Origin: Candidatus Saccharibacteria bacterium UBA5148
GTDB lineage: Bacteria > Patescibacteriota > Saccharimonadia > Saccharimonadales > UBA4665
Assembly (NCBI GenBank): GCA_002413835.1
Contig: DHXU01000009.1
Span: 42,986-106,985 of the forward strand
Direction of reading: 5' to 3'
Length of the DNA stretch: 64,000 nucleotides
Shown: positions 51,303-60,084 of the stretch, one piece after another
How positions within the stretch are numbered: position 1 is the stretch's first letter
Layout: the number at the start of each line of letters is the position of its first letter
Made by a program: the position numbers and the translations under genes
Notes under the pieces: generated by a model
What the model was told of the DNA's origin: nothing
The model's input: only the letters and a program-made list of their open reading frames with translations
Databases searched by the model: none

Positions 51303-51992
51303 TTATTTAATCTTGAAGCTTTCCAGCATGTTATAGAAGATCATATACTCAGGCGTCGCGTTATCATCGGTATAGACAAAGAAGAACGAATGCGGCCCCG
51401 ATGTTGGCCCGGTCAGCGTCACTTTATTAATCGTGCCAGGAGCGCTGGTGCCGACGACATTACGCATGACGTTATCGTTATCACACAGGAATTCGACACC
51501 ATCCCATTTGCCGGGCATGGCTAATGGTTTAGCACCTTGGGTGCTGGGACTCGTGAATGTCGTACAGTTCTCGGACACCATGCCATGCGACAGGTTGTTA
51601 CCCTGGGCCCGGACTGCGACTGCTTTATTGACAGCCAATGTCTGCGGTAAGCTGTCAACATAGATGTCAAGTGCCCGGTTGTCGGCGTTTACCAACGTGC
51701 TATGGAAGCTATACAGGTCATAGGGCGCCTGATCATGCTTGATAAGTTTCCAGTCGCCAGGGAGGTCAAAGGCGAACAGTCCCTGGTCAAAATGCTTAAC
51801 ATCTGAGTTCGGAATGACGAACTGATGGCTGGAACCGGCCGTATTTTTGATAATCGGCTTCGTCGACTCCTTGAACTGTTTGTATACATACAGCCCACCC
51901 GCCAGCAACAGCACTGCTATGACCGCCAGGGTGATCAGCAGCCGCTTGTGCGAATGGTGCCGGTGGCCGATTTCGTAGGTTTTTTGCGGCAT
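51303..51992 (-). CDS. Hypothetical single-pass membrane protein, 229 aa
   Basis: A short basic His-rich N-terminus (GHRHHSHKR) precedes one helix (LLITLAVIAVLLLAGGLYV), then an extracytoplasmic domain of about 190 residues with two Cys (SENCTTF, EFLCDND) that could form a disulfide. It resembles PsbP/LpqN-like folds only loosely. The start (MPQKTYEIG) follows the stop of the LexA-type gene by 1 nt, so the two are cotranscribed and this protein may be under the same control. Confidence 0.65.
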   Translation of the reverse strand: MPQKTYEIGHRHHSHKRLLITLAVIAVLLLAGGLYVYKQFKESTKPIIKNTAGSSHQFVIPNSDVKHFDQGLFAFDLPGDWKLIKHDQAPYDLYSFHSTLVNADNRALDIYVDSLPQTLAVNKAVAVRAQGNNLSHGMVSENCTTFTSPSTQGAKPLAMPGKWDGVEFLCDNDNVMRNVVGTSAPGTINKVTLTGPTSGPHSFFFVYTDDNATPEYMIFYNMLESFKIK

Positions 51993-51993
51993 A

Positions 51994-52485
51994 TCATGCC
52001 ACCTCTTGTGGAGGCGCCACGTCGGTGGTTGCTTTGTGTCGGAGTTCGGCCAGGCGCGGCATGAAGGCGCTGGCGGCGGCTTCCAAACCCAGGACTCGCA
52101 GTGCATTGACCATGACAGCCATCTCGTCATAGGTGTGCTCGGCAGCTTCGCCGGCTTGCTCGAACCGACTGAACATATCTTCGACCTTCTGGACTAACCA
52201 GGTCTCCTGCCCAGGCTGGTCTGCTGGCGCGGCTGTGTCATCAGCATGTACTACCCCGGACGGCGCGACGACCTCAAGTGACCGGGCTGAGTGGTCGCGC
52301 TTGCGCAGGTGGCCGCGCCGGATCAGACTGTTGACGTGCAGCGAAACGGTCGCTACCGACGTGTAATCAAGCCCGTTCATAATCTCGCGGTAGCTCGGGC
52401 TGTAACCATGTTCGGTTATAAAACCTTCGATGTAGGTCAGAATTTCACGTTGCTTCTTAGTTGGGCGGATAGTGTCGCTACACAT
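51994..52485 (-). CDS. LexA-type winged-helix regulator lacking the autopeptidase domain
   Basis: A 163-residue protein. Residues about 7-70 match the LexA DNA-binding domain: PTKKQREILTYIEGFITEHG, YSPSYREI, TSVATVSLHVNSLIRRGHLRK. The S24 protease part with its cleavage Ala-Gly and Ser/Lys pair is absent. Instead the last 75 residues are helical (WLVQKVEDMFSRFEQAGEAA ... ALRVLGLEAAASAFM). It cannot be cleaved like LexA, so its ligand or partner differs. TATAAT lies 11 nt before the ATG. Confidence 0.8.
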   Translation of the reverse strand: MCSDTIRPTKKQREILTYIEGFITEHGYSPSYREIMNGLDYTSVATVSLHVNSLIRRGHLRKRDHSARSLEVVAPSGVVHADDTAAPADQPGQETWLVQKVEDMFSRFEQAGEAAEHTYDEMAVMVNALRVLGLEAAASAFMPRLAELRHKATTDVAPPQEVA

Positions 52486-52487
52486 GC

Positions 52488-52904
52488 TTATGTTTTATTA
52501 TACTCCTCCCGAAAAACCCAGTAGCGGTAACCAATATAGTTCCAGACTGTGAAGAAGCCGGCCGCCACGAACATACCGACATAAGGAGTTATGCCTACCT
52601 GTCGCAAGCCGCCGATAATCAGATAATCAAGCAACAGGTTGAAGGCGGAAAAGACAATGTAACGCAGCCGGTTACGGTTTTCATGCTTTTTGAGTTCGGA
52701 CGTCTGGAAGGCCCAATAGCGCTGGACGATGTAGTTGAGCGTCCAACCGATAATATCGCCGGCCAGTTTTGCCTGCCACCACTGCCAGTGCAACCAGCTG
52801 TAACAGATGGCAAATATAGCATAGCCACTACAGAAATACAGACCGCCGCCAACCATGAACTGGCCGAACTGTATCAGTCGGTGGCGGTGTTTACTGAGCG
52901 GCAT
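52488..52904 (-). CDS. GtrA family membrane protein
   Basis: A 138-residue protein with four helices and the GtrA pattern: FGQFMVGGGLYFCSGY, IIGWTLNYIVQRYWAF, NLLLDYLI, WNYIGYRYWVF. GtrA proteins are thought to flip polyprenyl-linked sugars or to support such transferases. It lies 2 nt upstream of the LexA-type gene and overlaps the O-antigen ligase-like gene by 14 nt. Confidence 0.85.
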   Translation of the reverse strand: MPLSKHRHRLIQFGQFMVGGGLYFCSGYAIFAICYSWLHWQWWQAKLAGDIIGWTLNYIVQRYWAFQTSELKKHENRNRLRYIVFSAFNLLLDYLIIGGLRQVGITPYVGMFVAAGFFTVWNYIGYRYWVFREEYNKT

Positions 52905-54252
52905 GGCCGGCCTTAGAGGAAACCTGTGGGGGCGCTGTTGCCGGCAGTGCGAGCGCCGCCCCAGCTAGTCCCCACCAGACATAACTGATCGTGTCATCTG
53001 TCCAGGCGTGTGACAGCAGATTCACCAGACTGATGCCGATCAGACTTGCCAGCAGCACGTCAGGCAGCAACTGCCCACGGCGATGCCAGAGCCGACCAGC
53101 AACCAGCAGGTTGATAGCCACGAATAATGCGAGACCGATAACCCCCGCCTCCTGTCCGATCTGGATGTAATAATTCTCAGCAATCCGGGCCGGATGGTCA
53201 TTATAGACAGATGCCGGGCCGGCCGTCCCGGTACCAGCCCCGAGCGGACGGCGCACTATCTCTGTAATGCCGGCACGGGCGGCATTAAAATGGCCTTGGT
53301 TAGAACTCGTCGGTGAGAGAGAGTGCTCATCGGTATGGAAAAAAATATTTTGAAAGACATCATTATTCCTGAGACTAAAGCCGACAGCGGCACAGGCCAG
53401 CACGGCCGCACTACCGGCAATCAACAGTACTCGCCTCCCAGTGTGTACCCTGAGCGCTTCCCAGATAAGCCATCCGAGCGCCGCCGCAGCACCAATCCAG
53501 GCGCTACGCGAGAAGGTCAGAGCCAGTGCAACCAGACCAAGGGCCAGTCCAGCGGCATACAACCATCGCCATTTTCGGCCGCGCAAAACCAGTACCCCAA
53601 GCGCTGCGATGACAACAATCAGGTACGTACCAAGAGGATTGGCACCGCGTAATGTTGATTGAATCCGTTGATAGCTAGCCTTCTGGTCAACAGTCTGAAC
53701 GGCTGGGATGGTTGCCGGGCCATATCCGAAGTGACCGAGAAAATCGGCTGGCAGCACCGTATACTGCAGGATACCGAAGATTACGACGATGACAGCCGGG
53801 ATAAGTACTATCTGTCGCCAATGTGCCGAGATCCAGCTGCCGTAGTGCGAGATCAGCCAGACTACCAGGAAGAATATCAGGAACCGACTGTCGAGCAGTA
53901 ATCCATAGCCAGCAGCTTTGGCCGTAACTCCACCAGTCAGATAGGAAATCAGGCCAGAGATACCAAGCACGGCCAGATACGCTACAGTGACGGTCAATAG
54001 CGGCCAGCGGCGATACCATTGCCGGCCTGCCGCCGGGCGTGAGTGGAGTGACCAGGCGATGATACCAGAGCCGATCACCAGCAAAACGAGTAGTAGCTCC
54101 TTCCACAACCTGAAGACGGTGTAGTGTCCGGCCACGCTGGCGGCCCAGACAGTCAGGAAGGCATGTAGCGGCATCAGCACGATAACGCCGGTGCAGACAA
54201 ATACAAGTAATGGTAGCAGTCGACGGCGGATTGTTGGCGAAAGCGCTTTCAT
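52891..54252 (-). CDS. O-antigen ligase/Wzy-like membrane protein
   Basis: A 453-residue protein with about 10-12 helices and a long outward loop before the last helices. The segment LALTFSRSAWIGAAAALGWL matches the Wzy_C conserved region, and RRPLGAGTGTAG precedes the outer loop with HPARIAENYYIQIGQEAGVIG, as in O-antigen ligases. In a cell without LPS it probably joins glycans to another carrier, such as wall polymer or protein. Start ATG at 54252. Confidence 0.83.
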   Translation of the reverse strand: MKALSPTIRRRLLPLLVFVCTGVIVLMPLHAFLTVWAASVAGHYTVFRLWKELLLVLLVIGSGIIAWSLHSRPAAGRQWYRRWPLLTVTVAYLAVLGISGLISYLTGGVTAKAAGYGLLLDSRFLIFFLVVWLISHYGSWISAHWRQIVLIPAVIVVIFGILQYTVLPADFLGHFGYGPATIPAVQTVDQKASYQRIQSTLRGANPLGTYLIVVIAALGVLVLRGRKWRWLYAAGLALGLVALALTFSRSAWIGAAAALGWLIWEALRVHTGRRVLLIAGSAAVLACAAVGFSLRNNDVFQNIFFHTDEHSLSPTSSNQGHFNAARAGITEIVRRPLGAGTGTAGPASVYNDHPARIAENYYIQIGQEAGVIGLALFVAINLLVAGRLWHRRGQLLPDVLLASLIGISLVNLLSHAWTDDTISYVWWGLAGAALALPATAPPQVSSKAGHAAQ

Positions 54253-54324
54253 AGGGTGTTACAATCTAGTATATGGCACTGGCGTGCCAGGCAGGCTAAC
54301 TTTTTTGCTGTTTCAACCCGCGAT

Positions 54325-55761
54325 ATGAAAAACAACGCTTCACAAATATATAACATCTTTCTGGTAATCGGAGATTTTCTGGCGCTGATCGCTGCTTTTG
54401 TCGGAGCGTTCATTCTGCGTGTCACCCTCAGTAATGTCCCGATTGTTCACCCGGTGCCGGCCGAGACGTATCTTGGCATTTTTCTGTTGGTTACGCCCTT
54501 CTGGATATTGATCTTCGCCCTGATCGGATTGTACAACAGCACGATTTACGAAAAGCGCTTCATCGAATTTGGTCGTTTACTCATTGGCTCGTTCATCGGC
54601 CTGCTGTTCGTCATCTTTATCAACTTCTTTTCCAAGCAGCCGCTCTTCCCGGCCAAGCTGGTGCCGATTTATGGGTTTGGCCTGGCCTTCCTGTTCCTGC
54701 TGATATTCCGGAATCTGGCCCGTCTCATCCGGACCGAGCTGTTCAGTTTCCGCATCGGCCTCGATAATGTCCTGATTGTCGGTAATACCGCCATGACCGC
54801 CGAGCTCATCGAGTTACTGCTGAACAGCCGGCAGTCCGGCTACAACATACTCGGTATTGTCGGCACCAGGCATGCCTTAGGCGGCCACCAGGACGTGCCC
54901 GTATATCCGGAATTCAGCACTGCCCTGGCACATATTAAGCAGCCGATCCACACCATCATCCAGACCGAACTATATGCCGACGACGCACGTAACCGTGATC
55001 TGCTGGGCTACGCCCAGGCCAACCACGTGGCTTACCGCTTCGCGCCTGGTAATTCCGAGCTGTTTGTCGGCAACATCGACGTCCAGTTGTTCCGGGGATC
55101 AATACCGGTCATCGCCGTCCATCAGACGCCGCTTATCGGCTGGGGACGGATAGTCAAACGGCTGTTCGATTTTAGCGTCGGAATACTGGCTATTGTCATA
55201 GCTTCGCCGCTGATACTCATCATTGCAGTCTGCAGCAAGCTATCAGGTGGTGGATCAGTCTTTTTCCGTCAGGTTCGCCTGACCCGATTCAACCACAAGT
55301 TCCGGGTATATAAATTCCGTACCCAATACGCCAAGTATGACGGTACGACGCCTGAAGAAGCCTTTGCCAAGATGGGCAAGCCGGAATTAGCCGTAGCCTA
55401 CCGCCGCAACGGCGACTCCATTCCTAACGATCCACGTATTACACCAATCGGTCGTTTCCTGCGCCGCAGCAGCCTCGATGAATTGCCACAACTTTTCAAC
55501 GTTATCAGAGGAGACATCAGCCTGGTCGGGCCACGGGCGCTGATACCGCAGGAATTGTCTGTCTACGAAAAGCGCCACACCATCCTGAGCGTCAAATCCG
55601 GTCTGACCGGCCTGGCACAGGTTTCCGGCCGCCGCAACATCAGTTTTGAGGAACGCCGCAAACTCGACATCTACTACGTTCAGAACTGGAGTTTTTGGCT
55701 CGATCTGATTATCCTCATCAAGACGATCCGTGTCGTCCTGGGGCACACCGGCGCCGAGTAG
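54325..55761 (+). CDS. Polyprenyl glycosylphosphotransferase (WbaP/exopolysaccharide sugar transferase)
   Basis: A 478-residue protein: four to five N-terminal helices, a Rossmann-like middle (VLIVGNTAMTAELIELLL), then a helix and a bacterial sugar transferase domain (about residues 280-478) with KRLFDFSVGILAIVIASPL, FFRQVRLT, YKFRT, RRSSLDELPQLFNVIRGDIS and LVGPR. It starts glycan synthesis by placing a sugar-1-phosphate on undecaprenyl phosphate. The ATG at 54325 (MKNNAS) is preferred over the TTG/ATG-rich upstream extension, since the first helix begins just after it. Divergent from the ligase-like gene. Confidence 0.92.
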   Translation: MKNNASQIYNIFLVIGDFLALIAAFVGAFILRVTLSNVPIVHPVPAETYLGIFLLVTPFWILIFALIGLYNSTIYEKRFIEFGRLLIGSFIGLLFVIFINFFSKQPLFPAKLVPIYGFGLAFLFLLIFRNLARLIRTELFSFRIGLDNVLIVGNTAMTAELIELLLNSRQSGYNILGIVGTRHALGGHQDVPVYPEFSTALAHIKQPIHTIIQTELYADDARNRDLLGYAQANHVAYRFAPGNSELFVGNIDVQLFRGSIPVIAVHQTPLIGWGRIVKRLFDFSVGILAIVIASPLILIIAVCSKLSGGGSVFFRQVRLTRFNHKFRVYKFRTQYAKYDGTTPEEAFAKMGKPELAVAYRRNGDSIPNDPRITPIGRFLRRSSLDELPQLFNVIRGDISLVGPRALIPQELSVYEKRHTILSVKSGLTGLAQVSGRRNISFEERRKLDIYYVQNWSFWLDLIILIKTIRVVLGHTGAE

Positions 55762-55804
55762 GAAATAAGATTTACAGTCACATCTGTAGCAATGAACTGT
55801 CAAT

Positions 55805-55833
55805 TTGACTTATTTATAATACTATATTATAGT
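55805..55833 (+). promoter_or_regulatory. Consensus promoter of the 55841 gene
   Basis: TTGACT (55805-55810), 17-nt spacer, TATAGT (55828-55833), then 7 nt to the ATG at 55841. A model example of the leaderless arrangement. Confidence 0.75.
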
Positions 55834-55840
55834 AGCACAG

Positions 55841-56368
55841 ATGCACTATATGAATGAGCTGGACATGCGGGACCTGGTACACCTGAGTTCCGAGGCCGCG
55901 CGGCGTATTACCTCGCCGGAAGCTGCTTTCGACGCCCAGGCGGCAAGCCACTTGATCGGGAATACGGTCATAGCCACCAACTGTCTCACTCCGGCGCAGT
56001 TCAGCCAGATGCCACGGGATAGTGTAGACCTCACACTCGATGCCGTCCTGCTGGCAAGTGAAATCGCGCCGCCTTCCGTAATGGATATAGCTAGGAGTCA
56101 AACGAGGGATCAGGCAACTCTATCCTACCAAACGACGATTTGGCAGCCACTGTCTAACCTAAAGGACAAGATTAGCCGGCGAGATTTCAAAGACCAGGAT
56201 CCCATAGAAGTTTCTAGATTGAAGGCAGCGACCGACCTGTCTACCAAGGTGTTTACACATATCATGTACGCCATGTATGATACCCCTGATCTGAATGCTC
56301 TGGCGGGCTTTTTCCTGAATAATGCCCAAGGTGCCATGGAACGGGCCCAGCGAACGCGGGCACGCTAA
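55841..56368 (+). CDS. Hypothetical helical protein, 175 aa
   Basis: Not recognised. It is soluble, all-helical in appearance (LVHLSSEAARRITSPEAAFD, LSTKVFTHIMYAMYD), without membrane segments. Its own promoter separates it from the sugar transferase. Placement inside the polysaccharide cluster does not by itself indicate a role there. Confidence 0.65.
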   Translation: MHYMNELDMRDLVHLSSEAARRITSPEAAFDAQAASHLIGNTVIATNCLTPAQFSQMPRDSVDLTLDAVLLASEIAPPSVMDIARSQTRDQATLSYQTTIWQPLSNLKDKISRRDFKDQDPIEVSRLKAATDLSTKVFTHIMYAMYDTPDLNALAGFFLNNAQGAMERAQRTRAR

Positions 56369-56477
56369 ATCATGCAACCCGGATTATCGGAGCGTACTTC
56401 GGCACATAGTGATGTAATTTCTTCAGACATCGGCGAATTGACTGTTGAAACAACAGCGCTACGTCTACAATAGCTAT

Positions 56478-57764
56478 ATGAGTCCTCGCACGTCCGCTAC
56501 CACTACTACTTCCGGAGCTATACATACTAAGGCTTCCAAACCAAAATCAGGCTCAAAATCAGGCTCAAAATCATCCAAAGCTCGTAAACATTCCGCCACC
56601 GTTCCGAAGCAACCAGCCGTTGATCTGCAGGCTTTGAAGGTCGCTATCGTCTGTGATTGGCTGACTGGTACCGGCGGCGCCGAACGTGTCGTTCTGGAAC
56701 TGCATAAGATGTTTCCAACAGCACCGATATATACCTCGCAATATGATAAAAACCCATCGATCTGGTACGGCGATACCTGGTTCAGTGATGCTGACGTCCG
56801 AACCACCTGGCTGCAGCGGTTACCAAAGAAACTTAAGAAATTTCTGCCGGTGCTACGGGCCCGGGCTTTCGGCCGCCTAGACCTCAGTCAATACGACCTG
56901 GTCATTGTTTCAAGCGGCGCCGAGGCGAAAGCTGTCAAAACCGGACCGAATACCACGCTGGTCTGGTACTGCCATGCGCCGACTCATTATTACTGGAGCC
57001 ACTACGATGATTATCTCAAACACCCCGGCTTCGGAGCATTCAACCCGTTAGCCCGTATCGGTCTGCTCAGTCTGGTGCGGCCACTGCGAAAATGGGATTA
57101 TGCTACGGCCCAAAATCCCGATTTTGTCATCGCCAATTCTACGCATACCCAATCACAGATCAAAAAATATTACGACCGAGATTCGACTGTCGTGTTTCCA
57201 CCGGTCGACACCGGCCGATTTATACCGGCCGCATCCACCACGCCGCAGTCTCTACGGGACCGCTTCGGTTTCGTGGTTGCCGGTCGTCAGACACCTTACA
57301 AGCGCATTGATCTGGCAGTCGAAGCCTGCAGCCGCCTCAATCTGCCGCTGACCGTCATCGGCAATGGCCCGGACCACACCAAACTGACGGTCATGGCCGG
57401 CCAGTCCATCCGCTTCCTGACCCGCGTCAGTGATGCCGAGATGGCCCATCATTTCAACCTGGCCAAAGCCTTCATATTCCCGAACCTCGATGACTTCGGT
57501 ATCACAGCCGTCGAAGCCATGAGCGCCGGTACGCCGGTTGTCGCTTACCAGGCCGGCGGCGCATTAGATTATATCAAGGAAGGTGTTACAGGTAGCTTCT
57601 TTGCCAAGCCGACAGCCGAAAGTCTGATGGAAACATTACGCAATTTCAATGCCGACGCCTACGACAGCGAGCTTATCATCAAAGAAGCCGATCAATATTC
57701 GACGGACAATTTCGTCAAGAACATGACGAGCGTCGTACAGTCGTATATGCAACGAACTCGCTGA
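56478..57764 (+). CDS. GT4 family glycosyltransferase
   Basis: A 428-residue GT-B enzyme. A Ser/Lys-rich N-terminal extension (about residues 1-45, GSKSGSKSSK) precedes VAIVCDWLTGTGGAERVVLE, the donor/acceptor cleft, then FVIANSTHTQSQIKKYY, FVVAGRQTPYKRIDLAVEAC, and the C-terminal nucleotide-sugar motif FPNLDDFGITAVEAMSAGTP. This resembles mannosyltransferases of the WbaZ/RfaB type. Cytoplasmic. The ATG at 56478 is preferred over TTG at 56445. Confidence 0.9.
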   Translation: MSPRTSATTTTSGAIHTKASKPKSGSKSGSKSSKARKHSATVPKQPAVDLQALKVAIVCDWLTGTGGAERVVLELHKMFPTAPIYTSQYDKNPSIWYGDTWFSDADVRTTWLQRLPKKLKKFLPVLRARAFGRLDLSQYDLVIVSSGAEAKAVKTGPNTTLVWYCHAPTHYYWSHYDDYLKHPGFGAFNPLARIGLLSLVRPLRKWDYATAQNPDFVIANSTHTQSQIKKYYDRDSTVVFPPVDTGRFIPAASTTPQSLRDRFGFVVAGRQTPYKRIDLAVEACSRLNLPLTVIGNGPDHTKLTVMAGQSIRFLTRVSDAEMAHHFNLAKAFIFPNLDDFGITAVEAMSAGTPVVAYQAGGALDYIKEGVTGSFFAKPTAESLMETLRNFNADAYDSELIIKEADQYSTDNFVKNMTSVVQSYMQRTR

Positions 57765-57845
57765 TTTTCAGAAGGTTGGTCGGGCCATAGAGTCGATATA
57801 GTCATGAGAACCCCCCTGACTGCCTTGTGAGCTCTATCTGTTACA

Positions 57846-58286
57846 ATGGTGACAACGACCATGGCCAATGTACTATCTACCGCCAAAGCTTTACTTGACC
57901 GCCCTTTTGGGCGCTATCTCATCATCGGTGGCAGCGTCTACCTGTTCGAGTTAATCGTTATATTTATGGCCCAACATGCTGGTTCGAGCGCTGTCGTAGC
58001 GGTTGGTCTGAGCTTCTGGCTCGGACTGATCGTATCTTTCCTGCTGACCAAATTTGTTACCTTTCGTGATAAGCGAACGCATCACAAAGTACTCATCCCG
58101 CAGATACTGGCCGTATCGTTACTGGTTGTATTCAACTTCGGATTTACGCTGCTCGTCACCAAACTACTATCTGATGAGCTGCCGGCTGTTATCTGCCGCA
58201 CCATAGCCCTTGGCATTACCACCATCTGGAACTTCTATCTCTACCGGACCCGGATCTTCAAAACCGACGATCAAGTCATCGGCTAG
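57846..58286 (+). CDS. GtrA family membrane protein, second copy
   Basis: A 146-residue protein with four helices: RYLIIGGSVYLFELIVIFM, FWLGLIVSFLLTKFVTF, LAVSLLVVFNFGFTLLVTKL, and IWNFYLYRTRIF, the GtrA end. The DVxR-like start is close to the first helix. It could start at ATG 57846 or 57861. Together with the copy at 52488 it suggests more than one lipid-linked sugar is handled. Confidence 0.83.
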   Translation: MVTTTMANVLSTAKALLDRPFGRYLIIGGSVYLFELIVIFMAQHAGSSAVVAVGLSFWLGLIVSFLLTKFVTFRDKRTHHKVLIPQILAVSLLVVFNFGFTLLVTKLLSDELPAVICRTIALGITTIWNFYLYRTRIFKTDDQVIG

Positions 58287-58303
58287 GAACAAGCTGGAGC
58301 AGG

Positions 58304-58975
58304 CTACGCCTGTTTGCGGGCCAGCAACAATGTCCACGGCAATGGAGTCCGGACGATTTCTACCGGTCCGAAGTGCTTTTCTACGTACTTTTTGATGCCC
58401 CTGGTCGACCAGTGGTTCAGATGCCCCGGCGTGTTGCCGAGCCGCTTGATATATTTACCGCGGGCCAGGTTCAATCCGCACCACAGATACTCGCGCGGTA
58501 CGCCGAGTACAATATACCCGCCCGGCTTGGTAACCCGCAGCAATTCGGCCAGGCCCTTATCAGGAAAATCAAGGTGTTCCAAGACTTCCAACAGGAAAAC
58601 CATGTCATAAGTATTGTCAGCGTGTTGTAACTCGTAGACGCTCTCTTCGGTGATAGTCATGCCAGGATTATTAGCCAGGGCTTTCGGAATCATATGGGCG
58701 ACATATTCTGATGCCTCCAGGGTAACGTTCACCGGCAGGAGGCCAGCCACGCGCTGCGTCGAAAAGCCTTCACCACATCCAATTTCTACGGCCTTGGCGC
58801 CTTTGGTTCCGCTGACGTTGGATATCGCGACAAGCTCCGCGACAGCCTTAAAATAATTATCAAGCAGCCGGCGGCCGATACCACCCTGGCCTTCTTCAGT
58901 ATATTTGTGGGCGAAATCTTCCTCTTCAGGGGTTGCCCGGAGTTTGATCGGTGGTGTGGTTGAAGTATCTGACAT
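58304..58975 (-). CDS. SAM-dependent methyltransferase of the polysaccharide cluster
   Basis: A 223-residue class I methyltransferase: motif I AVEIGCGEGFST (about residues 62-73), TYDMVFLLEVLEHLDFPD, and RVTKPGGYIVLGVPREYLW. The late region with a HLNHWSTRGIKKYVEKHF segment is common in sugar or lipid methyltransferases of cell-surface clusters. AAGGAG precedes the ATG. It follows manC on the same strand with 9 nt between them. Confidence 0.87.
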   Translation of the reverse strand: MSDTSTTPPIKLRATPEEEDFAHKYTEEGQGGIGRRLLDNYFKAVAELVAISNVSGTKGAKAVEIGCGEGFSTQRVAGLLPVNVTLEASEYVAHMIPKALANNPGMTITEESVYELQHADNTYDMVFLLEVLEHLDFPDKGLAELLRVTKPGGYIVLGVPREYLWCGLNLARGKYIKRLGNTPGHLNHWSTRGIKKYVEKHFGPVEIVRTPLPWTLLLARKQA

Positions 58976-58984
58976 ATGGTCTCC

Positions 58985-59650
58985 TTATAGATATTCTACT
59001 TCACCGCGCGCCTGTAGGACAGCTTGAATCTCTTTTATCTTATCAATCTGGTCTTTCGGTATGACCAGCAATACATCTGGCGTATCAACGATTATCATAT
59101 CTTTCACACCGGCGACAGCTATCAGTTTGTCCTTACTGCTGGTCTTGATGAGCGAGCCAGCTGTGGCGACTGTGATGACATTGCCATCCTCATAGTTATC
59201 CTGACCTTCTTCGAAGAAGTCATACACCGAACCCCACGTACCGACATCCGTCCATTTGTATGGCAACAGGATGACGATCGACTGACCACTATCCATGACA
59301 TGGTTGGTGACTTCTTCAGTCGGGCCCTTTTCCATCTCGGCATACAGCCGCTCGATGGCTTCGTTCTCGCCGGGCTTATCCATGGCGTCTTTTATCTTCA
59401 TCAGGCTGTCATACCAGTCCGGCCGGTACTCTTTGTACGCCTCGAGCATCAGCTCCGGATACCAGCACATGTGATTACAGTGCGCCACGACATGGAAATT
59501 CTGGACAAGTTTGCGGGTTTCCCGAAGATTCGTGCGCCGAAACAGGAATTTCTCGATCGTAAATGCCTCGCTACCATCGGATGCCTTGTCGCCGACCTGC
59601 TTGCCCAGCTGCAGATAGTCAACGCCCATGTTTGGTTCAGTCGCCTTCAC
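58985..59650 (-). CDS. manC: Mannose-1-phosphate guanylyltransferase, C-terminal part (frameshifted)
   Basis: This 221-codon frame continues the enzyme begun at 60066: FTIEKFLFRRTNLRETRKL, HMCWYPELMLEAYKEYRPD, KWTDVGTWGSVYDFFEEGQD, IVDTPDVLLVIPKDQ are standard ManC segments. The apparent GTG start at 59650 is not a natural protein start. The frame is open upstream as AEALVVEHRQLVTGGV, which links to FLQM of the other half. One missing base near 59690-59697 explains the split. Confidence 0.82.
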   Translation of the reverse strand: MKATEPNMGVDYLQLGKQVGDKASDGSEAFTIEKFLFRRTNLRETRKLVQNFHVVAHCNHMCWYPELMLEAYKEYRPDWYDSLMKIKDAMDKPGENEAIERLYAEMEKGPTEEVTNHVMDSGQSIVILLPYKWTDVGTWGSVYDFFEEGQDNYEDGNVITVATAGSLIKTSSKDKLIAVAGVKDMIIVDTPDVLLVIPKDQIDKIKEIQAVLQARGEVEYL

Positions 59651-60066
59651 GCCTCCAGTAACCAGTTGCCGGTGTTCGACAACCAGCGCCTCGGCATCTG
59701 CAGGAATTTATCCTCTGGTTCGCGCAAACAATCTGCCTGGACGATGAAGAATGGCTCGTCAGGATGATTCAGGCTCAGGCGAACGAAAGCCAGACCTTCG
59801 CCAGGCCCACGGTCTTTGGCAATGTCCGGCTCAACGATGTAATTCTTGAGTGGAATCTGCGGAGACTGCTCTGAAACGTATTTGATAAAACGTCTCTTGG
59901 TCGATATATAGATATCTTCAGGAGTAAATTTCTTGAGCAGAGAGTTAATGGTCTGTTCATACGACGAAACGCCACCGATGATCGGCTGGAATTGTTTCGG
60001 TTTGTCCTGGCGGGAGTACGGCCACATCTTGGTGCCCTGGCCGCCAGCAGTTACGATAATCTTCAT
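59647..60066 (-). CDS. manC: Mannose-1-phosphate guanylyltransferase, N-terminal part (frameshifted)
   Basis: A 139-codon frame with the nucleotidyltransferase start IIVTAGGQGTKMWPYSRQ followed by DKPKQFQ, and VQADCLREPE near the catalytic Asp. After M124 the reading changes to an unrelated WLSNTGNWLLEA and stops. Together with the downstream frame it gives about 360 residues, the usual ManC length. TATACT (60073-60078) ends 6 nt before the ATG. If the frameshift is real, GDP-mannose synthesis would be lost; a consensus error is the simplest alternative. Confidence 0.82.
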   Translation of the reverse strand: MKIIVTAGGQGTKMWPYSRQDKPKQFQPIIGGVSSYEQTINSLLKKFTPEDIYISTKRRFIKYVSEQSPQIPLKNYIVEPDIAKDRGPGEGLAFVRLSLNHPDEPFFIVQADCLREPEDKFLQMPRRWLSNTGNWLLEA

Positions 60067-60084
60067 AAATCTAGTATAGCCCTC

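Noticed and set aside
51303..52130. Longer 275-codon version of the 229-aa membrane protein
   Set aside because: The extra 46 codons are antisense-like Trp/Pro/Ser-rich sequence overlapping the LexA-type gene; the inner ATG gives a normal membrane-protein start.
59024..59767. 247-codon plus-strand frame across manC
   Set aside because: Antisense to the conserved C-terminal half of ManC; no family likeness.
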